Source: Cylindrodendrum hubeiense (lineage: Eukaryota > Ascomycota > Sordariomycetes > Hypocreales > Nectriaceae). From it: 21,262 nucleotides of DNA. Shown piece by piece: positions 20,274-21,262 of this stretch (position 1 is the stretch's first letter; every line of letters begins with the position of its first letter). The translations under genes and the position numbers were made by a program. Where the stretch lies: NCBI GenBank assembly GCA_014621425.1, contig JAANBB010000588.1, forward strand, positions 1 through 21,262. Direction: 5' to 3'. The notes under the pieces are model-generated. The model had not been told where the DNA came from, did no database searches, and saw nothing but the letters and a program-made list of their open reading frames with translations.

Positions 20274-21011
20274 CTGGAGGTACTCCAATAACAATAGCCC
20301 ACAGAGCGATAGCTGGAGGGTATCGGAGCCTGGTCAGGAAAGAACCAGGGCAGGGAAAGAAAGTAGGGTAAGGGTATCGAGCGTCGCGGCAGCTGGGGCC
20401 GGGGAGAGGCGATCTGCGAGCAAGCTGCAAGAGTAGGGACAGGGCGTGGTGGCGACGTAGGACAAAAAGGCCCGAGGAGGAGGGCAGGCGTGGGAGAGAG
20501 TGAGAGACGTGATGAAGCTCGTGCGACAGCGAGGTGATGGGAAGTAACTCTCTCTTGAGGACAGGCAACGCAGAGTCGAGTTGAGGCGAGAAAAAGCGAG
20601 AAAAAGCGAAGCCGGCTGGTGTGTGATCGAACGTGGTCACGGCGTGGCCAAAGCGTGGAGAAGATAATCAGGGGCGAGTCAGATCCGGCCGGATCGATGA
20701 CCGAAGTCGACGAGTCGAATTGGCCAAGGAACGGAATAAGTCAAGAGTCGGGGAGGGATGGAGACGGAGAGAGAGGATTGAGGATGAGAAGGTCTCGGGG
20801 GCCGGGGGGGGAGAGAGAGGAAAAGTGACCTTTGCTAACCGGGCAAAGACACGCAAGGGCCTGAGAGCAGAGAGGGCAGGGGACTCCGGGGGGCAGGACG
20901 GAGTGAGAAAGGAAAATAATGGCTTCGCGCAAGGCGAGAAAAAGAAAGTCGAAAAAAGGAACAATGAAAGAAGAGAGGAAAAAGAAAAGAAAAAAAGGGC
21001 TTTGATGGGGA

Positions 21012-21108
21012 TGACGCAGCGGGCCTGGGGAAGACAAGGCTCGATCAGAAGATCCGGCGGTTGAGAGTAGAGAGCAGCCTGGTGTCGTTGACGTAAAGGT
21101 TGACGCAA
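21012..21108. promoter_or_regulatory. Cluster of TGACG (CRE/ATF-like) elements
   Basis: TGACGCAG at 21012-21019, TGACGTAA at 21089-21096 and TGACGCAA at 21101-21108. TGACGTAA is the usual bZIP ATF/CREB-type site of fungi. They lie 1.5-1.6 kb upstream of the phosphodiesterase ATG, which fits a distal promoter if the leader is long. Confidence 0.35.
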
Positions 21109-21262
21109 AAGCAGGCGCAAAAGCAGAGAGGAGATGTTTGCTAGGGCTGTCTATTGCTTGTTTCCGCAGCGAGGAAGGGGACAGACCAGTCAGGTCGGTT
21201 GGTGGTAAGCCAGTGGCACCAAGAGGATGGATCGCGGGTGAGGAGGAGGGCGAGGGAGGGCG

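Larger units (their letters stand above)
19480..21262 (-). promoter_or_regulatory. Long pyrimidine-rich leader and promoter of the phosphodiesterase
   Basis: About 1.78 kb running to the window edge, purine-rich on plus and so C/T-rich on the sense strand, as typical for highly regulated fungal genes with long leaders. No other gene is supported: the frames here (for example 19735-20172 and 20668-21120 minus) are Pro/Ser/Leu low complexity. A hairpin sits just before the ATG (19489-19504), a possible 5'-UTR intron is at 19901-20273, and TGACG-type elements lie at 21012-21108. No clear TATA box is visible. Confidence 0.5.

Noticed and set aside
20668..21120. 150-codon minus-strand frame in the phosphodiesterase promoter
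   Set aside because: Phe/Ser/Leu/Pro low complexity from a polypyrimidine tract; no domain.

Overview
The window is nuclear DNA from a filamentous ascomycete. The evidence is short spliceosomal introns (55-111 bp) with fungal GTRNGT donors, CTAAC/CTGAC branch sites and YAG acceptors, GC-rich coding exons, pyrimidine-rich promoters and leaders, and four typically Pezizomycotina genes. A Sordariomycete, perhaps of the Hypocreales, is likely but not proven. I see no rRNA, convincing tRNA, transposon or CRISPR.

Layout. Positions 1-6707 hold no gene I can support: about 6.7 kb of simple repeats, pyrimidine-rich leader-like DNA, short palindromes and one AT-richer patch near 5.3-5.6 kb. Then come (1) a minus-strand long-chain fatty alcohol oxidase of the GMC flavoenzyme family (6708-9122, 4 exons, 745 aa); (2) a minus-strand Zn2Cys6 transcription factor (10108-about 12459, 3 exons, about 733 aa); (3) a plus-strand DHA1-type MFS transporter (13297-15058, 4 exons, 506 aa), divergent from the factor; and (4) a minus-strand class I cyclic-nucleotide phosphodiesterase (16619-19479, 4 exons, 893 aa), tail to tail with the transporter. 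Positions 19480-21262 are the long pyrimidine-rich leader and promoter of the phosphodiesterase.

How they may work together. Oxidase, regulator and transporter lie side by side, with the regulator between the other two. This is a common fungal arrangement for a small catabolic or secondary-metabolite module, so the factor may control both neighbours (inference). The phosphodiesterase is a conserved cAMP/PKA signalling gene and is probably independent of that module.

Most interesting signal: the phosphodiesterase N-terminus (about residues 50-217) reads like a degenerate response-regulator receiver domain. It keeps the phospho-acceptor-type Asp and the Thr/Ser position but has Ser where the invariant Lys should be. 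This recalls the receiver-phosphodiesterase architecture of Dictyostelium RegA and the REC region of animal PDE8. Also notable are a perfect 6-bp hairpin with a GUGA loop nine nucleotides before the phosphodiesterase start codon, TGACG elements far upstream of that gene, and an in-frame 12-bp tandem repeat in the transporter N-terminus.
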